Assembly: GCF_002251795.1 (NCBI RefSeq)
Contig: NZ_NOXU01000027.1
Location: 49,344 to 113,343 of the forward strand
DNA from: Niveispirillum lacus
GTDB taxonomy: Bacteria > Pseudomonadota > Alphaproteobacteria > Azospirillales > Azospirillaceae
Length of the DNA: 64,000 nucleotides
Reading direction: 5' to 3'
The position numbers and the translations under genes were made by a program. Shown here piece after piece: positions 27,029 to 35,046 of the stretch. Every line of letters begins with the position of its first letter. The stretch's first letter is position 1. The notes under the pieces are model-generated. The model did not search any database and was not told the origin of the DNA. It saw nothing but the letters and a program-made list of their open reading frames with translations.

Positions 27029-27928
27029 TCAAGGACGCCAGTCCTGCCGCGCCGCCCAATCCTCCAGTCCTGTCAACGTCACAGGCAGATCGGCCAGGAC
27101 CGGGGCCATATCGACATAGAAGGGTTTCTCCTCCCCAAAATTGTACCATTCATAAATCCGGCGCAACTCACTGGTCAGACGGTCATGGTCAAGCGTCGTC
27201 ACATCCTTGAACACGCCGGCCATGGCCGCGCAGAAATCCGGGATTGGGCGTGGGTCGAACCGCAGCGAACGGCCCAGCACGGCACCCAGCCGACGGGCCA
27301 GGTCAGGCCCCCGGATGGCTTCTGCACCACCAACATTATACGCACGGCCCGAGAGATGAGGCCGGTCCAGGGCGGCAATCATCAGATCCGATACATCATC
27401 CTGGCAGATCCAACAGACATCCAATTCGGGATGATGCGGATAGAAAAGACGCCCTTCCTCCAGGATATGTTTACGCGCCCAGGCACGCAGCAGATTGTCC
27501 AGATAGATCACCGGCTGGATCGACACGATGGGCGTTCCACTGTCGCGCAGTCTTTCCCGCATCTCCCAGCGGGCATCATGGGCGGCGAAGCCGCGCTTGC
27601 CCTCCTTGATGATCATGGAACTGTTAAAGACCGTCATACGCAGCCCCTGCCGCTGCGCCGCCATGCCAATGGCCTCCACCGCCCGGATCAGCGGTTCCGC
27701 AGCCTGGAACGAGGTGGACGGCATGGTGATGAACAGCGCGTCGATCCCATCCAGGGCGCGGACGAGGCTATCGGGATCACGGTAATCGGCGACCACACTG
27801 ACCACCCCGGCGATGGCTATTTTTGCAGGATCGCGGGCGACGGCAACGGGCGTGTGGCCGGCGGCGACCAGGCGGCGCAACTGCGCTTGCCCCTGGTCAC
27901 CCGTGGCACCAAAAACCAGAACTTTCAC
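27029..27928 (-). CDS. NmrA-like NAD(P)-binding protein
   Basis: A 299-aa atypical short-chain dehydrogenase-fold protein. The N-terminal MKVLVFGATGDQGQAQLRRL is the dinucleotide-binding GxxGxxG of the NmrA/HSCARG type. VVSVVADYRDPDSLVRALDG follows, typical of the second fold unit, and there is no YxxxK catalytic pair in the usual place. It may be a quinone/isoflavone-reductase-like enzyme or a redox sensor. Its start overlaps the MFS gene stop (ATGA), so it is the last gene of a TonB receptor/SnoaL/MFS/NmrA operon. The substrate is unknown. Confidence 0.85.
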   Translation of the reverse strand: MKVLVFGATGDQGQAQLRRLVAAGHTPVAVARDPAKIAIAGVVSVVADYRDPDSLVRALDGIDALFITMPSTSFQAAEPLIRAVEAIGMAAQRQGLRMTVFNSSMIIKEGKRGFAAHDARWEMRERLRDSGTPIVSIQPVIYLDNLLRAWARKHILEEGRLFYPHHPELDVCWICQDDVSDLMIAALDRPHLSGRAYNVGGAEAIRGPDLARRLGAVLGRSLRFDPRPIPDFCAAMAGVFKDVTTLDHDRLTSELRRIYEWYNFGEEKPFYVDMAPVLADLPVTLTGLEDWAARQDWRP

Positions 27929-29295
27929 GCCTCACTCTCCCGCTCTGCCAGGGCCGCCCGGAAGGCGCCGAGACCGCGCAGCATCAGGATCGACGCCCCG
28001 ATGCTGGACACCGAACAGACCAGGGCCAGTGACCACCCCACCATACCCGGATCACCAAACAAGCGGTCGGTAATCAGGGCGATGAAGGTGGGAGCCAGGC
28101 CCAGCCCAACAATGGAAACGGTAAATACATAGAGCGACGAAACCACCCCGCGCATGCGATTGGGTGTCACCATCTGGATGGATGAGGCTGCCATGGCCAT
28201 GGGCAACGTGTAAAAGAAGGTCACCCCCACCGCCGCCGCGAGGGCCAGTTCATAAGTCGGGCAGAAGGGCAGCATCACCGCAAACGGCACCACGCCCAGT
28301 GTGGTAAGAGCCGGGGTGCGGAATGCAGCATCACGATAGCCGCGGGCAGCCAAAGCCTTGGCGACATAGGGCCCGCACCACACACCCAACGACCCGGCGA
28401 TCAGCACCGACGCCCCATATTCCAGCCCTACCGAGGCCATGGACACGCCATGCTGCCGGATCAGGAAGCTGGGTATCCAGGCCGGAAAGGCGTAAAGGGC
28501 GATGACATGCAGCGACATGCCGCCATAAAATGCGCCGTAAAACGCCCGCTTTTCGGACAGGAACTGCCAGATCTGGCCCAAGGTGAACCGTTCCTGCTCC
28601 GCCCTGCCTGTTCCCTTGGCCCGCGGCGGCTCCCGCACCGTCAGCATGACGGCCGCAAGCAGCAGACCGGGCGCACCGACAACGATGAAGGCCAGATGCC
28701 AGGGCGCCAGCAGCCCGAAGGGCCCCGCATCCACCGGTCCGACATGACCCAACTGTTGGATGACCAGTCCACCGAAGATCAACGCCAAGCCGCCTCCCAG
28801 ATAGGGGCCCATGAGAAAGATGCTCATGGCGCGCGGCAGTTTTTCCTTGCTGAAATAATCGGACAGCAGTGACCAGGCCGCCGGCATCAGGCAGGCCTCC
28901 GCCCCCCCCACACCCATCCGCGCACCGAACAACTGCCAATAGGTCTGGGACAGGCCGCAAAAGATGGTGAACACCGACCAGATGGTCACGCCGGTCCAGA
29001 TAATGGTCCGGCGATTGCCGATATCCGTCCACCGCCCAAACACCGGCCCCATCACGACATAGGCAACGGTAAAGGAGAGGCCCTGTAACAGGCTGATCTC
29101 CGTATCCGACAGGCTGAACTGCCCTTTGATCGGCTCCACCAGCAGATTAAGGATCTGCCGATCCACAAAAGCCACGGCATAGGCGATGGTCAGCAGGATC
29201 GTGACGTACCAGGCATAAAGCCCATCGCGGGGGACCGGCCGAAGCTCGGTCTTGGATGCGGGTGTATCGATGCCGGATATCGGGCGATTGCTCAT
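27925..29295 (-). CDS. MFS transporter, spinster-like
   Basis: A 456-aa permease with 12 predicted membrane helices and an MFS loop 2-3 signature beginning GRWTDIGNRRTII after the second helix. The start VAFVDRQILNLLVEPIKGQF is typical of the Spns-like/anion-cation symporter branch often paired with TonB-dependent receptors in sphingomonads and related bacteria. The start overlaps the upstream SnoaL-like gene and the stop overlaps the downstream NmrA-like gene. It probably carries the compound taken up by the receptor across the inner membrane. Confidence 0.92.
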   Translation of the reverse strand: MSNRPISGIDTPASKTELRPVPRDGLYAWYVTILLTIAYAVAFVDRQILNLLVEPIKGQFSLSDTEISLLQGLSFTVAYVVMGPVFGRWTDIGNRRTIIWTGVTIWSVFTIFCGLSQTYWQLFGARMGVGGAEACLMPAAWSLLSDYFSKEKLPRAMSIFLMGPYLGGGLALIFGGLVIQQLGHVGPVDAGPFGLLAPWHLAFIVVGAPGLLLAAVMLTVREPPRAKGTGRAEQERFTLGQIWQFLSEKRAFYGAFYGGMSLHVIALYAFPAWIPSFLIRQHGVSMASVGLEYGASVLIAGSLGVWCGPYVAKALAARGYRDAAFRTPALTTLGVVPFAVMLPFCPTYELALAAAVGVTFFYTLPMAMAASSIQMVTPNRMRGVVSSLYVFTVSIVGLGLAPTFIALITDRLFGDPGMVGWSLALVCSVSSIGASILMLRGLGAFRAALAERESEA

Positions 29296-29888
29296 TGATC
29301 GGCTTTCCCATCCTGGGCGTGGTCGGGAGCGTGATCTTGGGCGTGATAAAGCCGCCAGCTTGGTAGCGCCTCGGGGAAATCGGCCGGCCGCCGGTCACCA
29401 TAGGCGCGCTGGCGCAGCGGATCGCCCAACGCCTCGGCATATTCGCGCACCGGGAGATAATAGAAAAAGGTCAGCAAGCGGTCAGCGAAGCGCCAGGTGC
29501 CATCGGCCCCCCGCCGATATTCATCCAGATACCGCAACGCCGTCAGCATCGCCTGGCCATTGCGCCAGACCTCGGCATGCGAGGTGACGATACCCGTGGC
29601 CCGGTCCGGGTCGGCATCGTCAAACTGGACGATCTTGTCATGGGTGAAATGATTGCAAGGCCCCAGCGCTGCAAAGCGACCGCGATATTGCTCGATCACG
29701 GCCGCCCGCCCGCGCGCATCCAACACCCCGTCCTTGGACCGGAAAGCACCATCTTCGGTGAAAAGATTGGCCAGCCCCTCCAGGTCACGGTCATCAACCG
29801 TCAAACCATAGCGGGCCACCAGATCATTGATCTCGGCACGGGCCTCCAGCCGGGCGATGCGCTGTTCCAGGGTCAGGGTCGTTGCCAT
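29292..29888 (-). CDS. SnoaL/NTF2-like protein
   Basis: A 198-aa cytosolic protein of the NTF2-like superfamily, close to SnoaL-4 or small dioxygenase subunits. The typical start is IARLEARAEINDLVARYGLTV, then DDRDLEGLANLFTEDGAFRS and an HFTHDKIVQFDD strand. Such proteins are isomerases, dehydratases or hydroxylase partners for small ring compounds. The ATG at 29888 (MATTLTLEQ) is preferred; an upstream ATG adds only MINRTGVP. A long palindrome lies 31-59 nt upstream. The stop overlaps the MFS start. Confidence 0.85.
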   Translation of the reverse strand: MATTLTLEQRIARLEARAEINDLVARYGLTVDDRDLEGLANLFTEDGAFRSKDGVLDARGRAAVIEQYRGRFAALGPCNHFTHDKIVQFDDADPDRATGIVTSHAEVWRNGQAMLTALRYLDEYRRGADGTWRFADRLLTFFYYLPVREYAEALGDPLRQRAYGDRRPADFPEALPSWRLYHAQDHAPDHAQDGKADQ

Positions 29889-29918
29889 GGGTACACCCGT
29901 TCGATTGATCACCGTTGA

Positions 29919-29947
29919 GAGCGGTTTCCGGTAACCGGAAACCGCTC
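29919..29947. promoter_or_regulatory. 29-nt perfect palindrome between TonB receptor and SnoaL-like gene
   Basis: GAGCGGTTTCCGGT, a central A, and ACCGGAAACCGCTC form a 14-bp perfect inverted repeat. Outer TTGA/TCAA can extend it with a bulge. There is no U-run downstream on the minus strand, so an operator (for example for a TetR- or GntR-type dimer) or an mRNA processing hairpin is more likely than a terminator. Confidence 0.55.
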
Positions 29948-30013
29948 AAACGACGACGGTCGCGTCAGGCCGGGCCGCACAGGCGGCACCGGCGATTATG
30001 GGCCATTGTTGAG

Positions 30014-32308
30014 TTAGAACTTCGCCGACAGTTCTACACCATAGGTCCGGGGCACACCGCCCCACACCGCACGATGGGTGCCGCCGTCAAAGCCGAAATC
30101 ATAATATTGGGCGTTGTTCAGGTTTCGCCCGAACACGGACAGGGTGTAACTGTCATTCAGGGAATAACTGACCGACGCATCCCACAATCCATAGGAATCC
30201 AGGGCCAGCGACGGGCTGTTCAGCGTATCGATGAACTGGTCATCGACCCAGGTGTAGGAGGTACGGAAGCGCAGCGAACTGGTCTGCGTCACCGGCACCT
30301 CGTAACTGGCCGCAACGGCATATTGCCATTTTGGCACACGCTCGAACTTCAGATCTTTTGCAATCGGACCGTCGATCGCCGGCTCATACACACCATTCCG
30401 GTTCGTGTCGATATTGGCAAAACTATCATAACCGGCATTGGTGTAACCCAACGACGCATCCAGCGTCAGGGCGTCGGTAACCAGGAAGGAACCTTCCAGT
30501 TCCAGACCCCAGATGGTGGCCGAGGCGGCGTTTCGCGGCACCTGGGTCACCGTCGGCAGGCCGTTGACGATGACTGTGTCAGAAACGGTTCGCTGAATGT
30601 TGGTGTAATCCGACAGGAAGGCGGCGGTATTCAGGCGCAGGCGCCGGCCCATGAGCTCACTCTTCATGCCAGCTTCATACGAGGACACGGTTTCTTGGTC
30701 CACCGGCCCCAGAACGGCGGCATTGGTGGCACGGGCATTAAACGAACCGGAACGGAAGCCTTTGGTCCAGGACGCGTAGAGCAACACATCCTCATCGACC
30801 TTCCAATCCAGGCCGACCTTGGGTGAGAAGCTGTTCCACTTGTCATCATTACGGAGCCTTGCCACAGGGCAGGCGTTGAAATTCAGGCTGTTATAGAGGG
30901 CGGCGTTGAAGGGACACAACTCGATCTCCTTCTTCTCCACCGTATAGCGTCCCCCCAGGATCAAAGACAGTTGATCGGTGAATTTTACCGAACCTTGGCC
31001 GAAGACGGCATAGGAGCTGTCATCGGTCTTGGCGATGCCGACGGTGCGTGAAATGACGGGCGCGGTCGCCGGGCCGCTGGCATAGGCCGCACGCCTTTCG
31101 GCGATATACATCTCCTGGGTGAAGTAATAGAGGCCCGTCGTAAACTCCACCGTGTCGGAGAAATTCGACGCGTAACGCAGCTCTCCCGAATACTGGTGCT
31201 GACGCTCCCGGTTATCCGGGAACTCAAACACGATATGGGGTGAGCCGTCGAAATCGGTGGAGGAATTGAATTTCACCTCACGATAGCCGGTGACCAGCGA
31301 GACGATGCCATGGCCCAGATCCAGGCTGGCATCAACGATGCCATGGCCGGCCTTGGTGTCGACATAACCCTGTTCATTGTGGTTGATGTCATATTTGTCT
31401 GCCGGCGGGGTATAGCCGAATACGCGCTGCACTGTGGCAGGAGAGGCCACAAGTTGGCCATTGACCAGCAACAGACGGGGGTTGATGCGGCTATCCTTGT
31501 TCTGCGAGGCCGACGATCCCCCCTTGTCCCGGTAATATTCGCCAATCAGATCAACGGTCAGCACCTCATTGGGTGTCCACCGGAACGTGGGGCGCAAGAT
31601 GGCGGTGTCGACATCCGGCTTGTTGCGGCCTGTCGTCAGGTTCTTGAAATAGCCATCGCGGCTTTTCGACATGGCGGCAATCTTACCGGCCAACTGTCCC
31701 TCGATAATAGGGAACCGCACCGAGGCTGACACATCCATGCGGTCATAGTTGCCATAAGTGACTTTAATGTCAGCGCCCAGATCGCCCGTGGGCCGGGTCG
31801 ACAGGACGGAAACCGCACCGCCCGTCACATTCTTGCCGAACAGCGTGCCCTGCGGACCGCGCAACACCTCTACCGACGCAATATCGAACGTGTCCTGCAT
31901 CGAGGCCGGGCCAAAGCCGATATAGATGCCGTCCACAAAGGTGCCCACGGCGGGATCGACGGTGCGAATGGTGTTCGATGAACCGATACCGCGAATGAAA
32001 AAGTTGGAGAAACCGCCAAAGGTACCTGACTGGTTCAATTGGATGTTCGGTGCCATGCGGCCCACATCCACGAGATCGGTGGCAAAACTTTTTTCGATGG
32101 CATTGGCATCAAAGGCCGTAATGGCAACCGACACGGACTGCACATCCACAGCACCCGCCCGCTTCTGGCTGACCACCACAATCTCGTCCAGCATGGGACC
32201 GGTATCGGCCTTCTGCTCCTGCGCGGCCGCCGGCAGCACTCCCGAAATCAGCGCCAGACCCAATGCCAGCAGGGACGGACGCCACGACAATTGTGCACGC
32301 ATAGACAT
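30014..32308 (-). CDS. TonB-dependent outer-membrane receptor
   Basis: A 764-aa protein with signal peptide (ending VLPAAAQEQ, about residue 30) and TonB-box-like MLDEIVVVSQKR. The plug domain (about 50-165) contains FGGFSNFFIRGIGSSN and VEVLRGPQGTLFGKN. A 22-strand barrel of about 600 residues ends in an aromatic, ...YGVELSAKF. The sequence type belongs to the catabolic receptors common in sphingomonads rather than clear siderophore or B12 receptors. It leads the operon with SnoaL-like, MFS and NmrA-like genes. The ligand is probably a hydrophobic or aromatic compound (inference). Confidence 0.95.
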   Translation of the reverse strand: MSMRAQLSWRPSLLALGLALISGVLPAAAQEQKADTGPMLDEIVVVSQKRAGAVDVQSVSVAITAFDANAIEKSFATDLVDVGRMAPNIQLNQSGTFGGFSNFFIRGIGSSNTIRTVDPAVGTFVDGIYIGFGPASMQDTFDIASVEVLRGPQGTLFGKNVTGGAVSVLSTRPTGDLGADIKVTYGNYDRMDVSASVRFPIIEGQLAGKIAAMSKSRDGYFKNLTTGRNKPDVDTAILRPTFRWTPNEVLTVDLIGEYYRDKGGSSASQNKDSRINPRLLLVNGQLVASPATVQRVFGYTPPADKYDINHNEQGYVDTKAGHGIVDASLDLGHGIVSLVTGYREVKFNSSTDFDGSPHIVFEFPDNRERQHQYSGELRYASNFSDTVEFTTGLYYFTQEMYIAERRAAYASGPATAPVISRTVGIAKTDDSSYAVFGQGSVKFTDQLSLILGGRYTVEKKEIELCPFNAALYNSLNFNACPVARLRNDDKWNSFSPKVGLDWKVDEDVLLYASWTKGFRSGSFNARATNAAVLGPVDQETVSSYEAGMKSELMGRRLRLNTAAFLSDYTNIQRTVSDTVIVNGLPTVTQVPRNAASATIWGLELEGSFLVTDALTLDASLGYTNAGYDSFANIDTNRNGVYEPAIDGPIAKDLKFERVPKWQYAVAASYEVPVTQTSSLRFRTSYTWVDDQFIDTLNSPSLALDSYGLWDASVSYSLNDSYTLSVFGRNLNNAQYYDFGFDGGTHRAVWGGVPRTYGVELSAKF

Positions 32309-32713
32309 CTCGAACCTCCCCTTGAAGGGCCGTTGCGGCCGGCCCTGACCTGTGCGGCGCCCGGTTTCTGATCATTGAAGCGGCAGTCGAATTATCCGCC
32401 TACCGCCTGATCCATCCGGTGGCATCGCCCGTTGTGTATAAATTCTATACGTTCTGCGTATGCATGACGGCAATACCAAATCGGCTGCCGGGGCAATTTT
32501 TTTGTAACAGGTGTTAGAAAATGGAAATCTGTGTCCCAGTCTGCTGTTTTTCAGGCCGACAACACACTGGTTCGCCCGCTCTATCCGGTTAGGCGTCGGC
32601 CTATCCCGGTAACTCTCCCAGCGTCGGGCCCGACGCGTCGAGAAGCCATGGCTCTGTATACAAAAAGCCCCGCCACCCCATATCCAGCGCCGGTCGCGGG
32701 CCCAGAAAGGCAA
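32309..32713. promoter_or_regulatory. Upstream region of the TonB receptor gene with AT-rich inverted repeat
   Basis: No gene was found in about 405 nt. GTATA-AATTC-TATAC (32436-32450) is a 5-bp inverted repeat in an AT-rich island that could hold the -10 region of the receptor promoter or an operator. A T-run at 32499-32503 (TTTTTTT region) adds to the local AT bias. The rest, 32520-32700, shows no recognisable structure. Confidence 0.35.
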
Positions 32714-32745
32714 AAGGCCGCCGGCATCAACATGCAGGCGGCCTT
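32714..32745 (-). terminator. Intrinsic terminator of tRNA-Ile2
   Basis: AAGGCCGCC (32714-32722) and GGCGGCCTT (32737-32745) make a 9-bp stem. On the minus strand it is followed by TTTTGCC. It lies 6 nt past the tRNA 3' end. Confidence 0.8.
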
Positions 32746-32751
32746 CTAATC

Positions 32752-32827
32752 TGGTGGGCCCGGAGGGACTTGAACCCCCAACCAGACCGTTATGAGCGGC
32801 CGGCTCTAACCATTGAGCTACAGGCCC
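32752..32827 (-). tRNA. tRNA-Ile2 (anticodon CAT, lysidine type) or tRNA-Met
   Basis: Read on the minus strand it is a 76-nt cloverleaf beginning GGGCCTGTAGCTCAATGG and ending CGGGCCCACCA with CCA encoded. Acceptor GGGCCTG pairs with CGGGCCC (one T-G). The loop CTCATAA gives anticodon CAT. The acceptor and the stem GGCCG/CGGTC resemble the minor isoleucine tRNA (ATA codons after lysidine modification) of alphaproteobacteria more than elongator or initiator tRNA-Met. Confidence 0.88.
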
Positions 32828-33017
32828 CCACCAAGTGCGGGGGCGCACAATGCCCCAAAGGGGCGGGCCCTGGCAATACGGGATTTACGGCTGGGCAATT
32901 CCCCTTTTCCGGTCAAAGCGATGGTGCCTGCCTGCATCCCCCTTGCAACGGTGGCCCAAGGCTGGCAAGGCTTGCACCCCGCTCTCTGCCACCTGTTCCA
33001 ACGGAGTGCTGACCGCC

Positions 33018-33647
33018 ATGCCCGGTCCCGTCACCGTCGATTTCTATTTCTCGCCTGCCAGCCCCTATGCCTATCTGGCCGGCACCCAGATGATGAAGCT
33101 GCAGATCGAAACCGGCTGCCGGGTGGACTGGTATCCTGTGTCGGCCCGCGCCATCATTAAGGCCGCCGGCTACGATATGGAACAGGCGGTTCCCCATTCC
33201 GGGCAGTTCCGGCCCGACTATCGCCGTACCGATCTGGCGCGTTTTGCCAAACTGTATGGCGTGCCGCTGCGCGATTATAAGGATGTCGTGATGCCGAACC
33301 CGCCACGGTTGGCGCTGGCCTGTGTGGCGGCCCGCCGGTTCGATGCCGGCCAGGTCTTTGCCCGCGCCCTGATGAAGGCCATTTTTGTGGATGGGATCAG
33401 CCCCGCCGACGATGCGCTGTGCGTCCGGATCGCCAACGACACGGCTGGCATTGAACCACACCTGTTCCAACCCATGCTGGATGACCCCGAAACAGCGCGC
33501 ATTCAGGACGGTTTTGTTCAGGCCGCCGTGGCCGCTGGTTGTTTTGGGGTACCCAGCTTTGTTGTGAATAAGAAGGAGATGGTATTCGGCAATGACCGGC
33601 TGCCCTTGCTGAAACAGGCCGTGCTGGAGGCCAAGGCGGCCGGCTGA
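33018..33647 (+). CDS. 2-hydroxychromene-2-carboxylate isomerase-like protein (DsbA/kappa-GST fold)
   Basis: A 209-aa cytosolic protein of the DsbA/kappa-glutathione-transferase fold. The N-terminal VDFYFSPASPYAYLAG has Ser in place of the CxxC, as in HCCA isomerases of naphthalene pathways. Later elements FARALMKAIFVDGI and GCFGVPSFVVNKKEMVFGNDRL are characteristic of the family (cis-Pro region and glutathione-binding strand). The ATG at 33018 starts the conserved part; the open frame upstream crosses tRNA-proximal DNA. It is convergent with the next gene with no bases between stops. No other degradation genes are adjacent. Confidence 0.9.
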   Translation: MPGPVTVDFYFSPASPYAYLAGTQMMKLQIETGCRVDWYPVSARAIIKAAGYDMEQAVPHSGQFRPDYRRTDLARFAKLYGVPLRDYKDVVMPNPPRLALACVAARRFDAGQVFARALMKAIFVDGISPADDALCVRIANDTAGIEPHLFQPMLDDPETARIQDGFVQAAVAAGCFGVPSFVVNKKEMVFGNDRLPLLKQAVLEAKAAG

Positions 33648-34181
33648 TCACGCCACGGCGGGGTCGCCATTGCGGTTAGCCACGGGCGGCGGCGCGGGGA
33701 AGACGGAAACCGTGCTATAGCCCTGCTCAGCACTGTAACGTTTCTCCACCTTGGCGCGGGCGGCGTGTTCGTCCGCCGCCCAGACACGGAACCGCCGTTG
33801 CCCCTGCCAGGGGGCGCCATTGCGGCCGATGGAAATGCCCGGCGCCTCTACCGTCACGTACCACCCGACATCCGCCGGCCCGCGCTTTTCATCGAGGACA
33901 AAGGTGCGGTTGGCGGGATGGGCCAGCCGCAGCAATTCAGCCTCCACCTGGCTGATTTCTTCGATCAGATGATCCACGGTGCGCTGCTGGTTGCGCACCT
34001 CACGGCCCAAAATCAGACTTTCGCGCCCAGCGACCCGCAGACGGTCGACCTGCTGCTGTCGTTTGGTCAGCAATTGTGTGACGCGCCGGCGTGTGTCACG
34101 GACCCGGCGCATGGATTGTTCCAGCGCCAGGGCAAAGGCCACCGCCACAATCATCACCACCAGCAGGACGGGACCAGTCAT
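33648..34181 (-). CDS. Single-pass membrane protein with coiled coil, unknown function
   Basis: A 177-aa protein. One membrane helix (about 4-19, VLLVVMIVAVAFALAL) at the N-terminus is followed by a coiled coil (about 20-85, rich in Arg/Gln/Glu, ending DHLIEEISQVEAELLRL) and a small alpha/beta domain (about 90-160) containing WYVTVEAPG and FRVWAADEHAARAKVEKRY. Not recognised. It starts 7 nt after the stop of a gene of the same build, so the two probably form one complex facing the periplasm or cytoplasm. An upstream in-frame ATG overlaps the preceding gene and was not used. Confidence 0.78.
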   Translation of the reverse strand: MTGPVLLVVMIVAVAFALALEQSMRRVRDTRRRVTQLLTKRQQQVDRLRVAGRESLILGREVRNQQRTVDHLIEEISQVEAELLRLAHPANRTFVLDEKRGPADVGWYVTVEAPGISIGRNGAPWQGQRRFRVWAADEHAARAKVEKRYSAEQGYSTVSVFPAPPPVANRNGDPAVA

Positions 34182-34188
34182 CGCGCCC

Positions 34189-34749
34189 TCAACCCGCCGC
34201 CGCTTCGCTGGCGGGGGCGGCACTTTCCAGGGTGATGTTCAGCAGGGAGAAACCCAACGGCATCGGGTAGATCCGCCCCGCCTCCCGCTTGGCATCAGCC
34301 AGATTATCTGCCCAGATCTCAATGACCTGTGGATTGGCCCATTCCATGTCCAATGTCGGGTGGCGCTTGCGGTCGGTCAGAGCCTGCTGCACCTGCCGGT
34401 TAACCATCCAGGCCCGGAATTTCGCAACCGTTTGGCCTTCGGGCCCAATGATGCGCACGGGTGAATTGGCCTCCCGCCGGGCATCGGCCAGAGCCTTCTC
34501 CTGCAAGAAGCGCCGACGGCGCAATTCACCCAGCTCGGATTGCAGTTCCGTCAACCGGGCTTTCCGGTCGCTGCGACGCAGATCGAATTTCGCCTCCAGC
34601 AGCGAGCGGCGGGGCAAAACCTCTTCGATCCGCTTCAAATCATGGCCGGACTGGATCGAGCTTTCCGCATACCGACCCATGAGATAGGTAAAGAGATAGG
34701 CACCTAAGCCCATCACCATCCCCATCATCAAGGCCTGTGCCCACCCCAT
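34189..34749 (-). CDS. Single-pass membrane protein with coiled coil, partner of the previous one
   Basis: A 186-aa protein of the same layout as its downstream neighbour. The N-terminal membrane helix is MMGMVMGLGAYLFTYLMG. A coiled coil (about 25-90) includes LTELQSELGELRRRRFLQEKA. A C-terminal region of about 90 residues has VIEIWADNLADAKREAGRIY, comparable to FRVWAADEHAARAKVEKRY in the neighbour. The shared WA(A/D)(D/N)xxxAxxxxxxxY pattern suggests an ancient duplication. Function unknown. Confidence 0.78.
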   Translation of the reverse strand: MGWAQALMMGMVMGLGAYLFTYLMGRYAESSIQSGHDLKRIEEVLPRRSLLEAKFDLRRSDRKARLTELQSELGELRRRRFLQEKALADARREANSPVRIIGPEGQTVAKFRAWMVNRQVQQALTDRKRHPTLDMEWANPQVIEIWADNLADAKREAGRIYPMPLGFSLLNITLESAAPASEAAAG

Positions 34750-35046
34750 CGCCGTGCCTTCCCTTGCCTGGTCTGCGCAATAAAGATGCAACCCTTAGGT
34801 TCGGACTCTATCTTGTATTTAAGATAAACGTTCGCCGTAGCAAAGGAAACCATTGATCCGTTACCACCTAAGCCCAGGGCTGCGACAAGATGAGTAAGGC
34901 GACCTACCGCTTTTGGTGGTGCCCTTACCGGTCGGGGCAGGCATGAGCCAATGGCACCCCGGCACCCCGCCCCGTCCCCTTGCGGCCCGTGCGCACCCTG
35001 GCTAGGGTACGCGCCGTGATTTATGCCGCATCGGGTCGAGGTAAAG
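34750..35046 (+). promoter_or_regulatory. thrC leader region with inverted repeat and a possible 18-codon leader ORF
   Basis: TATCTT-GTATTT-AAGATA (34809-34826) is a 6-bp inverted repeat in AT-rich DNA. An ORF at 34890-34946 reads MSKATYRFWWCPYRSGQA, with adjacent Trp codons but only one Thr. CGGGGC near its end could pair with a later GCCCCG. No T-run follows. A peptide-type attenuator is possible but weakly supported. Confidence 0.25.

Noticed and set aside
27185-28132. 315-codon plus-strand frame over NmrA and MFS genes
   Set aside because: Antisense shadow; the minus-strand genes have clear families and ATGA overlaps.
32531-32749. 72-codon frame next to tRNA-Ile2
   Set aside because: No ribosome site and the frame overlaps the tRNA terminator.
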